From Cytophagaceae bacterium (GTDB taxonomy: Bacteria > Bacteroidota > Bacteroidia > Cytophagales > Cytophagaceae): a stretch of DNA of 64,000 nucleotides. Made by a program: the position numbers and the translations under genes. Under the pieces are notes generated by a model. The model saw only the letters and a list, made by a program, of their open reading frames with translations, was not told the origin of the DNA and did not search any database. Numbering within the stretch: the stretch's first letter is position 1; each line of letters begins with the position of its first letter. This document shows positions 36,901-44,786 of this stretch, piece by piece. The stretch is taken from NCBI GenBank assembly GCA_025455005.1, contig JALONH010000005.1, forward strand, positions 62,001 to 126,000, read 5' to 3'.

Positions 36901-37292
36901 GAGGTATATTTCATAACTGCTTCGCGGCATTTTTGATTATATTCCTCCACTGAAATCTTTTTACCAATATCTTCTTTCGTAATTCCCAGTTCTTTTTCTA
37001 CTTGTAATTCTACCGGTAATCCATGAGTATCCCATCCGCCTTTTCGTTTTACTTGAAATCCTTGCATCGTTTTGTAGCGGCAAAAAATATCTTTTACCGT
37101 TCGCGCCATGACGTGGTGGATACCGGGAGTACCATTCGCAGAAGGAGGGCCTTCATAAAAGGTAAAAGAAGGTTTCCCTTCTCGTGTACTTACGGATTGT
37201 TCAAAGATGTTATGGGTTTTCCAATACTGTAATATATCTTTCCCTACCTGAGCAAGCTCTAGGCTTTTATACTCGTTATACTTCACGGTCAT
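33912..37292 (-). CDS. ileS: Isoleucyl-tRNA synthetase
   Basis: This class I synthetase charges tRNA-Ile and edits valine. The 1126 residues fit the longer, eukaryote-like type found in Bacteroidota. The HIGH-equivalent motif is GTPGIHH within FTFYEGPPSANGTPG, followed by KGGWDTHGLPVELQVEKELGI. The editing domain carries AWTTTPWTLPSN and GTGIVHIAPTFGADD. The KMSKS loop is NKMSKRLGNVINP. The C-terminal anticodon part runs to the end without an obvious zinc ribbon. It overlaps the upstream transporter by 17 bases and is followed by lspA. Confidence 0.97.
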   Translation of the reverse strand: MTVKYNEYKSLELAQVGKDILQYWKTHNIFEQSVSTREGKPSFTFYEGPPSANGTPGIHHVMARTVKDIFCRYKTMQGFQVKRKGGWDTHGLPVELQVEKELGITKEDIGKKISVEEYNQKCREAVMKYTSQWDDLTEQMGYWVDLNNPYITFDNNYIESVWYLLKELHSKNLLYKGYTIQPYSPAAGTGLSSHELNQPGCYKDVKDTSVVAQFKVSKEGQKKIQSLFGVDTALADQTYFLAWTTTPWTLPSNSALAVGENITYVVVQTYNPYTHLPIAVILAKDLLGKYFSDKAKEIALSEFKPGDKLIPFSIIKECKGKDLTGITYEQLLPYVTPAAPAFRVIPGDFVSTEDGTGIVHIAPTFGADDARVAKLAGIPAIVIKDERGNELPLVDKQGKFVAEVTDFAREYVKEAYLTEAEKEVERTKQGRDKYLSVDERIAIKLKESNKAFKVEKYEHSYPHCWRTDKPVLYYPLDSWFIRTTAKKERLVELNKTINWKPESTGTGRFGNWLENLVDWNLSRSRYWGTPLPIWRTEDGVEEKCIGSLEELKAEIEKAKQAGIPTADNISDLHRPYVDNIILVSDSGKPMKRETDLIDVWFDSGAMPYAQWHWPFENKDVFNNNYPADFIAEGVDQTRGWFFTLHAIAVLLYDKVAFKNVIANGLVLDKNGNKMSKRLGNVINPFETIDTYGPDATRWYMIVNAPPWDNLKFNLDGVTEVQRRLFGTLHNTYNFFALYANLDGFSFQEVPIALAQRSESDRWILSRLQSIVSEVTAAYNEYEPTRAGRAIQDFVVDDLSNWYVRLNRKRFWKGEYNDDKRAAYQTLYTCLETIAQLGAPIAPFYMERLFNDLNKVSKKHTVLSVHLTQFPQVDEASRNTDLEERMHLAQLISSLVHSIRKGQTIKVRQPLSRILIPILQTKTKTQIQAVEDLIKSEVNVKAIEYMEDTSGVVVKTIKPNFKKLGKEYGAKLKDIGNAVAAMTAEDITILEKHNTFPIILADGTQLSLTIEDVEIRSQDIPGWAVASEGGITVALDITISEELKKEGIARDVVNRVQNLRKDMGLEVQDKIKITIQKMDTLVNSALAVNKEYICTETQALSLDLVDILQDGKEVEMDEQVLIMKIEK

Positions 37293-39705
37293 TCTCCTTA
37301 GAGTAATTGGTTCTAATTTCTAATTTTTGCAAATCAATTTCCATATCTTCCTCTTCTGTATGGAATTTTTCATGTTTATCTTTTATAATAGGATAAAGGT
37401 TTAGTTTATCTCCTTTATTAAAGGTAAGCAAAATCGAAGGAAGTAAAACTAAATTTGTAAAGATGGCAAAGAAAAGTGTGACGGAGGTTAACACACCTAA
37501 GGCGACCGTACCACCAAAATCGGAGAAGGCAAAGATTACGAATCCGCAGAACAATACGATGGATGTATAAATCATACTTACACCTTCTTCCTCTAAAGAA
37601 CGAACAACCGAAATTAAAACATTATTGTTATGCATTTTCAACTCTTGTTTGAATTTGCTTAAATAATGGATAGTGCTATCAATGGAAATTCCAAAGGCAA
37701 TACCAAAAATCAGCGCTGTACTTGGCTTCAAGGGGATGTCAAACAAGCCCATAATACCTGCTGTCATCATTATAGGAATGATATTGGGAATCAAGGATAG
37801 AACAATCATTTTCAAATCAAAGAAAACAAACATCATCATTAAGGATATCAACACTAATGCCCAGAAGAGGGATTCCGATAAATCGTCAATTAAATATTGA
37901 TTGCCTTTTAAAAACAATAAGGTGGTTCCGGTTACATGGACGGTAGCATCCGTCCCTTCAAAAATTTCATTCGCTCTAGGACGAATATTATTGTTTACCA
38001 AAACAGCCATTTTTTCGGTACCTATATCAGCTACTTTACATGTAAAGCGAACCATTTGACCGGTAGAGTCCATAAACGTCCGAAGTAATTTTTGTTCTGA
38101 GTTTTCGCCCCCTTTCATATACGCTTGCATACGACGCAAATCATCTTGTGTAGGGACATCATAAAACTCCGGCAATCCTCCATAATACGCTTGACGTGCC
38201 CCTTTTAAAATATTCATGACAGACAAAGGAGGAGAGACATTATTCAAAGAGGTTAAATACGACTCCAACTCATTTAATTTCTTTCTGTAATCCGGTCGAC
38301 GTATCCCTTGTTTTTTTCCTAAATCAACGACGATTTCTAATGGCATGACTCCTTTGAATTGCTGTTCAAAAAAGGCTAAATCTTCTTTTACATTCGAGCT
38401 TTTAGGTAAATCATCTACCATATAAGACAATACTTGAATTTGCGTCATTCCTATAACAGAGATTGTGATTAACACAATGGTAACACCATATACGACAGAA
38501 CGGTAGCGCAACACGATATATTGAATCATATTATTGACTCTACGTAGAAATCGCAAATCCAAATGTTTGAGTTGTTTATCACTAGGAGCAGGTAAATAAC
38601 ACAACATCGTAGGGATTACTATGATGCTGATAATAAAAGTCGCAAAGGAAATTAAACCGGCTACTAAACCAAATTCTTTAATAATAATGATGTTGGTAAA
38701 ATAGAGGACAATAAATCCGACTGCTGTATTCGTATTGGTCATGAATGTTAAGAAACCAATTTTCTGTACCATTCTACTGATGGCTTTTATCTTATTGCCA
38801 TGTCGACGAAATTCTTGATGATATTTATTGTACATGTAGATACAATTGGGGATACCTATCACGACGATTAGCGAAGGAAGCATTCCGGTTAGTAAGGTGA
38901 TTTTGTAACCTAATAATACAACCGTTCCCATAGTCCAGATGACCGTCACTACAATCACCAGGAAGGTAAAGAATACTGCAAAGAAACTACGGAAGAAAAA
39001 GTAAATGATTAATGACGTAATTAAGAAAGAGAGAATCAAAAACAATTTGAATTCCGCTTGAACTTCACGGACCATAATAGTACGGACATAAGGCAAGCCG
39101 GCATAATGCATTTTAACCTTTGTTTTGGATTCAAATGCTTTACAGTCTTTTAAAATATTTTCAACTAACTGTTGTCTTGAGTTGGAATTTAGTTTTTTTG
39201 CATCAATAGAGATGGCAATGAGCGCCGCATTCGTGTTCGTATTGATTAATAATCCTTCGTAAAATTTTTGATCCAACGCAACAGTCAACATTGAATCTAA
39301 TTCCATTTGAGAAGTTGGCTTTCGAGTGAACACCGGTTGAATATCGAAGCGTTGATGTGTAGTGTCTTTAACCAACATTTTCATCGTTGGCAATGCAATG
39401 GCTTCATTTACTCCTTCATGGGATTGCAGTTGCTGTGATAAATCATAGTAAGCCTGAAAGTGGTCCAATTTAAAAATATTTTTATCTTGGATACCTACCA
39501 CCATGATATTGCCGTCTTCTCCAAACATTTGGTAGAATTGTTTAAAGTAAACCATATCCGAGTCGTCTTCCGGTACTACTTTTAGGAAATCATATGTAAT
39601 TTCTATTCTAGATGCATTGTAGGCCATGTAACCGGTGATGGCTCCGGTTACAAGCAGTAACACCAAACGAAACTTAATTATAAAACTGGCTAGTTTAACC
39701 CACAT
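37276..39705 (-). CDS. RND/MMPL-superfamily transporter
   Basis: The 809-residue protein (ATG at 39705; an in-frame ATG seven codons earlier is possible) has two RND repeats. Each has one membrane helix, a large extracytoplasmic domain of about 150-200 residues, and a five-helix bundle. Seen: FRLVLLLVTGAITGYMAYNAS at the N-terminus, LPSLIVVIGIPNCIYMYNKYHQE and the second-half SIDSTIHYLSKFKQEL. This MMPL/HpnN-like group exports lipids or hydrophobic compounds; the substrate here is unknown. Its stop lies inside ileS. Confidence 0.88.
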   Translation of the reverse strand: MWVKLASFIIKFRLVLLLVTGAITGYMAYNASRIEITYDFLKVVPEDDSDMVYFKQFYQMFGEDGNIMVVGIQDKNIFKLDHFQAYYDLSQQLQSHEGVNEAIALPTMKMLVKDTTHQRFDIQPVFTRKPTSQMELDSMLTVALDQKFYEGLLINTNTNAALIAISIDAKKLNSNSRQQLVENILKDCKAFESKTKVKMHYAGLPYVRTIMVREVQAEFKLFLILSFLITSLIIYFFFRSFFAVFFTFLVIVVTVIWTMGTVVLLGYKITLLTGMLPSLIVVIGIPNCIYMYNKYHQEFRRHGNKIKAISRMVQKIGFLTFMTNTNTAVGFIVLYFTNIIIIKEFGLVAGLISFATFIISIIVIPTMLCYLPAPSDKQLKHLDLRFLRRVNNMIQYIVLRYRSVVYGVTIVLITISVIGMTQIQVLSYMVDDLPKSSNVKEDLAFFEQQFKGVMPLEIVVDLGKKQGIRRPDYRKKLNELESYLTSLNNVSPPLSVMNILKGARQAYYGGLPEFYDVPTQDDLRRMQAYMKGGENSEQKLLRTFMDSTGQMVRFTCKVADIGTEKMAVLVNNNIRPRANEIFEGTDATVHVTGTTLLFLKGNQYLIDDLSESLFWALVLISLMMMFVFFDLKMIVLSLIPNIIPIMMTAGIMGLFDIPLKPSTALIFGIAFGISIDSTIHYLSKFKQELKMHNNNVLISVVRSLEEEGVSMIYTSIVLFCGFVIFAFSDFGGTVALGVLTSVTLFFAIFTNLVLLPSILLTFNKGDKLNLYPIIKDKHEKFHTEEEDMEIDLQKLEIRTNYSKENDREV

Positions 39706-39820
39706 AAAGAATAAATAAGGCTGCAAATTTACACAAAAATGTGGATATCCCTAGGTCTTTGGGTCCTTCAAGGAGGTATATATCCAACTGAATATTAATA
39801 AATTGTAAAATTCAATACTA

Positions 39821-39846
39821 AAAAAGCCTAAGGAGTCCTTAGGCTT
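39821..39846 (-). terminator. Intrinsic terminator
   Basis: A 10-bp stem (AAGCCTAAGG with CCTTAGGCTT) with a 3-base loop runs into T residues on the minus strand. It ends the small secreted-protein transcript before the RND gene. Confidence 0.85.
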
Positions 39847-39869
39847 AGAGAAGGATTTATCCGGTCAAT

Positions 39870-40322
39870 TTATTTTGTAGCGATAACAAACAAAGCCACA
39901 TGACCTATTTTAGTTTGTTCATTGACATATTTATTTACTCTTAAATCAATGGCGTACTCACCAGAAGTTGGAGGAGTATACGTAATTACTGCCGAAGATT
40001 TTAATTCACTGTCTTCGGCTACTTTAACCCATTGGCCATTTTCTTTTTTATAAATGATCATAGTGATATCGGCAATGTTATCATCCCCTAATCCGCCAAA
40101 TACGTAAGTGAGCGTGCTGGACAAATCCATAATAGTATAGTTATCATCGAAGGCAAAATCAAATTCGGATTTTACAACTATGGCTTTATCACCATATTTT
40201 TTTTCAATTTCATGAACAAACTCTACTCCTTTTTTCATAATAGGTTCGATAGAGGTGGCGGTTTGAGCGAAGGTAATAAAGCTTGTAACGACAAAGGCTG
40301 TTGATAAAAGTATTTTTTTCAT
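39870..40322 (-). CDS. Small secreted protein of unknown function
   Basis: I chose the ATG at 40322 because MKKILLSTAFVVTSFITFAQ is a complete signal peptide. The 150-residue product then has a helix (IMKKGVEFVHEIEKKYGD) and a run of beta strands ending TPPTSGEYAIDLRVNKY and HVALFVIATK. The pattern suggests a periplasmic or exported beta-sandwich. I do not recognise a family. It is 52 bases downstream of the FabK-like gene and is followed by a terminator. Confidence 0.7.
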   Translation of the reverse strand: MKKILLSTAFVVTSFITFAQTATSIEPIMKKGVEFVHEIEKKYGDKAIVVKSEFDFAFDDNYTIMDLSSTLTYVFGGLGDDNIADITMIIYKKENGQWVKVAEDSELKSSAVITYTPPTSGEYAIDLRVNKYVNEQTKIGHVALFVIATK

Positions 40323-40374
40323 AAGAACAAAAGATTTGATAATTTTCAATTTAAATAATCTATTTGTTATTTCC

Positions 40375-41316
40375 TTAAAAGTAAGGTATACTATCTATTG
40401 TTAATCTATACTCTTGTAGTATCCGATGAATTATTTCTTCTGCTGTAGGCTCATCCTTTAACTGAGCCGCAACTTGCCCTATTTCAAGTTCTCCTTCGTC
40501 CAGATTACCTTCAAAAATACCTTTCTTTGATCTCCCTTTTCCTAATAGTGCCCGAAGTGCTTCTATCCCGACATGTTGCGTATATGCGTTTTTTATCTCA
40601 TCATAAAAATTATTTTTTAACAAACGGACTGGAGCTAATTCTTTTAAGGTTAAGACCGTGTCGCCTTCTTTTGATTGTAGAACTGCAGTTTTAAATCGCT
40701 CGTGAGCAGAAGACTCCTTTGCAACTGCAAAGGCTGAACCAATTTGAACCCCATCCGCTCCTAATGCAATAACTGCCGCCATGGCGCGTCCGCTTGCTAT
40801 ACCGCCGGCTGCAATAACCGGTATAGATACAGCTGCTTTCACTAAGGGGATTAAACAAAGAGTAGTGGTTTCCTCCTTCCCATTATGTCCGCCTGCTTCT
40901 ACTCCTTCTGCTACCACTGCATCCACCCCGGCACGAGCTGCTTTTTCTGCAAAAGCAGCACTTGACACGACATGTACTACTGTCTTACCCGCAGCTTTTA
41001 ATCGAGCAGTATACAAAGCCGGATTCCCGGCTGATGTAAAAACTATTGGGACTGGAGATGTTTCAATTACTTGAATATGTGCTTCAATATTAGAATACAA
41101 TAAAGGGACATTCACTCCATAAGGTCGGGTGGTATGGAGCTCCATTTGATTTAAATGATACAGTAAAAGTTCCGGTGTCATGGAACCTGCACCAATTAAG
41201 CCTAAACCACCGGAATTGCTAACGGCTGAAGCTAATTTCCATCCACTACACCATACCATTCCGGCTTGTATAATGGGGTATTGAATAGAGAATAAGGATG
41301 TGATACGATTACTCAT
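40375..41316 (-). CDS. Nitronate monooxygenase / FabK-like flavoprotein
   Basis: This 313-residue TIM-barrel FMN enzyme belongs to the 2-nitropropane dioxygenase family. Seen: FSIQYPIIQAGMVWCSG, NSGGLGLIGAGSM, RPYGVNVPLL, EGVEAGGHNG with the conserved His, VIAAGGIASGRAMAAVIALGADGVQIG and GSAF. The EAGGHNG segment and length suit both nitronate monooxygenase and the enoyl-ACP reductase FabK, and I cannot decide between them. A terminator at 41333-41357 separates it from the upstream rhodanese operon. Confidence 0.85.
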   Translation of the reverse strand: MSNRITSLFSIQYPIIQAGMVWCSGWKLASAVSNSGGLGLIGAGSMTPELLLYHLNQMELHTTRPYGVNVPLLYSNIEAHIQVIETSPVPIVFTSAGNPALYTARLKAAGKTVVHVVSSAAFAEKAARAGVDAVVAEGVEAGGHNGKEETTTLCLIPLVKAAVSIPVIAAGGIASGRAMAAVIALGADGVQIGSAFAVAKESSAHERFKTAVLQSKEGDTVLTLKELAPVRLLKNNFYDEIKNAYTQHVGIEALRALLGKGRSKKGIFEGNLDEGELEIGQVAAQLKDEPTAEEIIHRILQEYRLTIDSIPYF

Positions 41317-41332
41317 AGGTAAAAATAAAAAA

Positions 41333-41357
41333 TGTCTGTGATACTACACCACAGACA
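41333..41357 (-). terminator. Intrinsic terminator of the rhodanese operon
   Basis: An 8-bp stem (TGTCTGTG with CACAGACA) around a 9-base loop is followed on the minus strand by TTTTTTATTTTT. It lies 38 bases after the last rhodanese stop. Confidence 0.85.
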
Positions 41358-41394
41358 CCGAAGTAATCCTTACTTTATCTTTGTGTTTGCTTTT

Positions 41395-41715
41395 TCATCG
41401 AATCTTAGACTGCAAGGAAGTCCACCCGCCACCATTATAAACATTCGTATACCCTAGTTGTCTTAAAACAGTACGAGCGGATGCACTCCGCATACCTGAA
41501 GCGCAACATGTAATAATAATTTGTTCTTTATTTTTTATTCGCTTGGTTATTTCTCCTAATAGTTGTAAAGGTATATTCATCGATTCTTGAATATGCCCCG
41601 AAGTATATTCACCGGTAGTACGTACATCCAATACCACCGCTCCTTGTTCCATTAATGTTTTATAATTCACCGGAGAGTCAGAAGAACCCAATAGTCGTTT
41701 AATAAATTGTATCAT
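41395..41715 (-). CDS. Rhodanese-like sulfurtransferase (second of two)
   Basis: The 106-residue single-domain rhodanese has AVVLDVRTTGEYTSGHIQESMNIPLQ and the active loop CASGMRSASA with the persulfide-forming cysteine. These enzymes carry sulfane sulfur from thiosulfate or persulfides. It has an N-terminal extension of about 20 residues relative to its upstream paralogue. It is the last gene of a DUF2892-rhodanese-rhodanese operon, two bases after the previous gene. Confidence 0.92.
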   Translation of the reverse strand: MIQFIKRLLGSSDSPVNYKTLMEQGAVVLDVRTTGEYTSGHIQESMNIPLQLLGEITKRIKNKEQIIITCCASGMRSASARTVLRQLGYTNVYNGGGWTSLQSKIR

Positions 41716-41717
41716 TT

Positions 41718-41996
41718 TTATACGTTTTCTTTCATTTCATAATAAACATCTATCCAAGCACCTCCATTGTACGCTTCTATTCCTAGTTGTTGTGCGTAAG
41801 CGGTAGCTTGTGCACTTCTATTGCCACTGGCACAACAAAAGACAACAGGCTTGTTCTTTTCTCTACTAGATAAATACTCCTGAAGTTGTTGTAAGGGAAT
41901 ATTAATAGATCCTTCTACAAACCCACCGGCAAATTCCATAGGAGAGCGGACATCTATTATGTCAGCTCCATTTTTAAGGGTGTCGGTTATCCTCAT
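41718..41996 (-). CDS. Rhodanese-like sulfurtransferase (first of two)
   Basis: The 92-residue protein has GADIIDVRSPMEFAGGFVEGSINIPLQ and the catalytic loop CASGNRSAQA. It is paralogous to the next gene (same fold, similar AYNGGAW/VYNGGGW end) and probably arose by tandem duplication. It lies two bases after the DUF2892 membrane gene. Together these resemble E. coli YgaP, which fuses a rhodanese to a two-helix membrane domain, here split into parts. Confidence 0.92.
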   Translation of the reverse strand: MRITDTLKNGADIIDVRSPMEFAGGFVEGSINIPLQQLQEYLSSREKNKPVVFCCASGNRSAQATAYAQQLGIEAYNGGAWIDVYYEMKENV

Positions 41997-41998
41997 GA

Positions 41999-42202
41999 TT
42001 AGTCTTTTTTACAAGTATTAATTCCAAATGGAAGGTATAAGGGACAAAATTTCAAAAAAGAAGTGCCGGCCATTACGACTGCGCCGATTAAGGCAATAAT
42101 AGCCCAAGTGCCGGTCCAAACGCCTGCAATCACAACAATAGATAAGACAACAGCTATCATTAATCGAATCATACGATCTATAGAACCCATATTTGTTTTC
42201 AT
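41999..42202 (-). CDS. DUF2892 (YgaP-type) inner-membrane protein
   Basis: I chose the ATG at 42202, giving 67 residues that start MKTNMGSIDRMIRLMIAVV. Two membrane helices follow and the end is FLKFCPLYLPFGINTCKKD, a match to the DUF2892 membrane domain with its conserved CPLY-G-NTC pattern. An upstream TTG at 42238 is in frame but adds residues unlike the family. It heads the rhodanese operon. A CRP-like palindrome lies 63-78 bases upstream of the start. Confidence 0.85.
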   Translation of the reverse strand: MKTNMGSIDRMIRLMIAVVLSIVVIAGVWTGTWAIIALIGAVVMAGTSFLKFCPLYLPFGINTCKKD

Positions 42203-42264
42203 AGTGGTAAAGTGGTTAAGTGAAACAGTATACCACAAAAATAGTTAGTAGAAAACACGGATTC

Positions 42265-42280
42265 GGTGACAAATGTCACA
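42265..42280. promoter_or_regulatory. CRP/FNR-type operator
   Basis: On the minus strand the site reads TGTGA, six bases, TCACC, one base off the TGTGA-N6-TCACA consensus. It overlaps the stop codon of the Crp-family regulator gene (42276-42278) and sits upstream of the DUF2892-rhodanese operon. That position suggests the regulator acts on its downstream neighbours. Confidence 0.6.
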
Positions 42281-42890
42281 TAAGAATAATTTTATTTCGA
42301 AGTAGTGTTACAAGGCCGTTTTTTTCCATCTGTTTTAAAATTCTAGATATCACCTCACGAGTGGTGCCTAATTCATCCGCCAGCTGTTGATGGGTTACCA
42401 TAAGCTCTCTCTGCCCCGTTATATCTGCTTTTTTCTTTAAATGTTGAGCCAATCGATCGTCCATTTTTTGAAATGCCAGAGCGTTCACTACATTTAATAA
42501 TTCTTCAAATCGTTGATGATACAATTTAAATATGTAATCTATCCATTCCGGATAAAGCTTAATCCAATTCGAGACATCTTGAATCGGAAGTAATAAAAGG
42601 GTCGTTTCTTCCTCTGCAATGGCTTGTATTTTACTCGTGTCTTGATGCATGCCGGCTAAGAAACTCATAATACAGCTTTCTCCCGGACGGATATAATATA
42701 ACAACATTTCTTTTCCCGACTCTTCCGTTCTATAAACACCTAACAAGCCCTTTTCAATTAATGGAATAGCCTGAACGTGCATCTGTTCGCGTAATATTAC
42801 TTCTCCTGCTGCAAATTCTTTACGAATTGCACGTGCTTCAATCGCATTTTTAAAATCCACTTGATGAAAAGGAAAGAGTTCTAATGTCAT
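42276..42890 (-). CDS. Crp/Fnr-family transcriptional regulator
   Basis: The 204-residue protein has a cyclic-nucleotide-like beta-roll domain (EFAAGEVILREQMHVQAIPL, YYIRPGESCIMSFLAG), a dimerisation helix and a C-terminal helix-turn-helix (VTHQQLADELGTTREVISRIL). It lacks the N-terminal iron-sulfur cysteines of FNR. Cys73 in the beta-roll could be a redox or persulfide sensor (inference). The rhodanese operon on the same strand begins 74 bases downstream, with a CRP-type palindrome in between. Confidence 0.92.
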   Translation of the reverse strand: MTLELFPFHQVDFKNAIEARAIRKEFAAGEVILREQMHVQAIPLIEKGLLGVYRTEESGKEMLLYYIRPGESCIMSFLAGMHQDTSKIQAIAEEETTLLLLPIQDVSNWIKLYPEWIDYIFKLYHQRFEELLNVVNALAFQKMDDRLAQHLKKKADITGQRELMVTHQQLADELGTTREVISRILKQMEKNGLVTLLRNKIILM

Positions 42891-43063
42891 ACCGTATTTT
42901 TGGCAAAACCTTTGTTATATTGTAATAATGTAAAACTATGATGTTTAGTTATTAAAGTAAAACTAACCGGATTTAATTTATAATTGAAAATGGATTCTGT
43001 ATTAAACTCAACTAATATTACTGACCTAAAATCCAATTAGGCTTTTACTAAACAACAGGTATA

Positions 43064-43780
43064 ATGAAAACTCAATATACAGTATTATTCCTTTTAATGG
43101 TTATTTTTTCTGGCTGTAATCCCACGCCTCTGGAATCCACTTCAATCCTAGAACAACGCTTAGACAGTATTCAAAAAACGTTAGATAGCGTCCTACATCG
43201 ATTACCCAAGGATAGCTCATTTTTAAAACTACCTACAGATACCACATCCATTCAGCCTATCCCTCTTCTTTCAACTAAAAAAGTAGTCGAAAAAAAACAA
43301 CCTCTCCTTCCGAAAAAGAGACTTGAAAAAATAGAACCAAAAAAAACGGAACGTACTGAAGAGTTATATTATTTTACCGGTACAAAGAACCCCTCTATCC
43401 GCTTTTCTCCTTGGGTGGAGGGGCGAAGAACGATTACCCTTTACCACCCGGATGGATCTATCAGCTATACGTTGGAAGATGCCCAGCTGAGTTACTCTTC
43501 TATCTCCAGAGTCACTCGTTTTCACCCCAATGGTGCAGTGGAAACGCTACATATTGATTTAAATCCGGGAGCCAGTATGTATATGTATGATACCGATATC
43601 ACATTTGATGTACAAAATGATCCATTATGGAAACGCGATAGCCAATGGCCTTCCTCATTAGAAGATCAAATGAAAGCACCCGAGTATTGGGACAGAAGAG
43701 AACGACGGTGGAAAAAACAAGAAATCGTTTTAGAGCAACCCGTTCCTATTCCATTAACAGATTCTGTAAAGAAATTTTAA
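43064..43780 (+). CDS. Lipoprotein of unknown function
   Basis: The 238-residue protein starts with a lipoprotein signal ending IFSGC (Cys18). A low-complexity linker rich in Ser, Lys, Pro and Glu follows (about 20-105). The C-terminal half has beta-strand pairs such as RRTITLYHPDGSISYTLEDA and VTRFHPNGAVETLHIDL, an antitoxin-repeat-like or MORN-like HPDG/HPNG pattern. I do not recognise a family. Its last 35 bases overlap the convergent propeller-like gene. Confidence 0.65.
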   Translation: MKTQYTVLFLLMVIFSGCNPTPLESTSILEQRLDSIQKTLDSVLHRLPKDSSFLKLPTDTTSIQPIPLLSTKKVVEKKQPLLPKKRLEKIEPKKTERTEELYYFTGTKNPSIRFSPWVEGRRTITLYHPDGSISYTLEDAQLSYSSISRVTRFHPNGAVETLHIDLNPGASMYMYDTDITFDVQNDPLWKRDSQWPSSLEDQMKAPEYWDRRERRWKKQEIVLEQPVPIPLTDSVKKF

Positions 43781-44732
43781 ATACACCGGAAGGTGTGGAG
43801 GTGGTGGACTCCCCGGTAATAAAGACGGTATTATGCAATATCGCAATACTATGTAAAATATACCCATCCGAGTGCTCTATCGTTTTTCGACTCCAGGTGT
43901 TTCCTTTGTCTTTACTTAAATATATTACACCTCTAACACCTAAAGCAATAATCCATTTGTCATAAGATATTATTTCTGTAATTGCTTCTTGAGGAAAAGT
44001 GGTTTCAATTTTTTTCCAAGTAGTAGATTTTAATGGGCGTTGATAAACACCTTGATCGGTTGCAACAAACTGTTTGTCGGATACTCCCAGGATGCCGCGT
44101 ACTTTTAAGTCTTCCGGTAAACCCTTATTAAGGGCTATCCATTGTTTTTTCTCCCACATAAAAACGCCTCCTTCATATAACGTGGCATATAAATCTTTGC
44201 CTTGTTGTTCAATTTGAAAAATAGTTCCTTGTGCATTTTGAATAAGATCAAAAGAGTATTCCCAAGAATATTGCAAAGAATCATAAAAAGCGATCTTACG
44301 AGGCCATCCGGTTACTACTAATTGATGATTATAGGAGCACATGCTACCGTAACCGCTTTCATTCCTGCTAAACGGAGTAGAATGAACATCGGTATAGTCA
44401 GATTTATCGATATAATAAACCCCTTTATTTTGAACAGAAAAAAATACTGTATCATGATGCTCTACTATGGAACGGACAATAGATTTTTCATCCGGATTAT
44501 AATAAATAGGAAACACTTCATTACTATCTACAATACACAAATAATGATGCGTACCTAAATATATGATAGAATCTTTAAGAATAAATAAATGTAACGGATG
44601 ATGAATAGCCGGATCCGCTGAACTTGGAATTAGTTTCCATTGCAACGATTGCGCATGGATATTTGTAATCCCAATACTAAAAGCAACTACTACTCTTATT
44701 ATGCTGTTCTTAGAAAATGAATAAAACCTCAT
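43746..44732 (-). CDS. Secreted beta-propeller (BNR/YCF48-like) protein
   Basis: The 328-residue protein has an N-terminal signal segment ending near NIHAQS, and then repeated blades. Examples are DSIIYLGTHHYLCIVDS, KDLYATLYEGGVFMWEKKQWIAL, KQFVATDQGVYQRPLKSTTWKKI and ALGVRGVIYLSKDKGNTWSRK. The last is a typical BNR S-x-D-x-G-x-T-W Asp box. Such propellers bind ligands or assemble complexes. No sorting domain is seen. The function is unknown. The 3' end overlaps the opposing lipoprotein gene by 35 bases. Confidence 0.75.
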   Translation of the reverse strand: MRFYSFSKNSIIRVVVAFSIGITNIHAQSLQWKLIPSSADPAIHHPLHLFILKDSIIYLGTHHYLCIVDSNEVFPIYYNPDEKSIVRSIVEHHDTVFFSVQNKGVYYIDKSDYTDVHSTPFSRNESGYGSMCSYNHQLVVTGWPRKIAFYDSLQYSWEYSFDLIQNAQGTIFQIEQQGKDLYATLYEGGVFMWEKKQWIALNKGLPEDLKVRGILGVSDKQFVATDQGVYQRPLKSTTWKKIETTFPQEAITEIISYDKWIIALGVRGVIYLSKDKGNTWSRKTIEHSDGYILHSIAILHNTVFITGESTTSTPSGVFKISLQNLLME

Positions 44733-44786
44733 TGAATCATTACCCCTTTATTGTTGGGTGATTAACGACTAGAAAAAACTAAGGTT

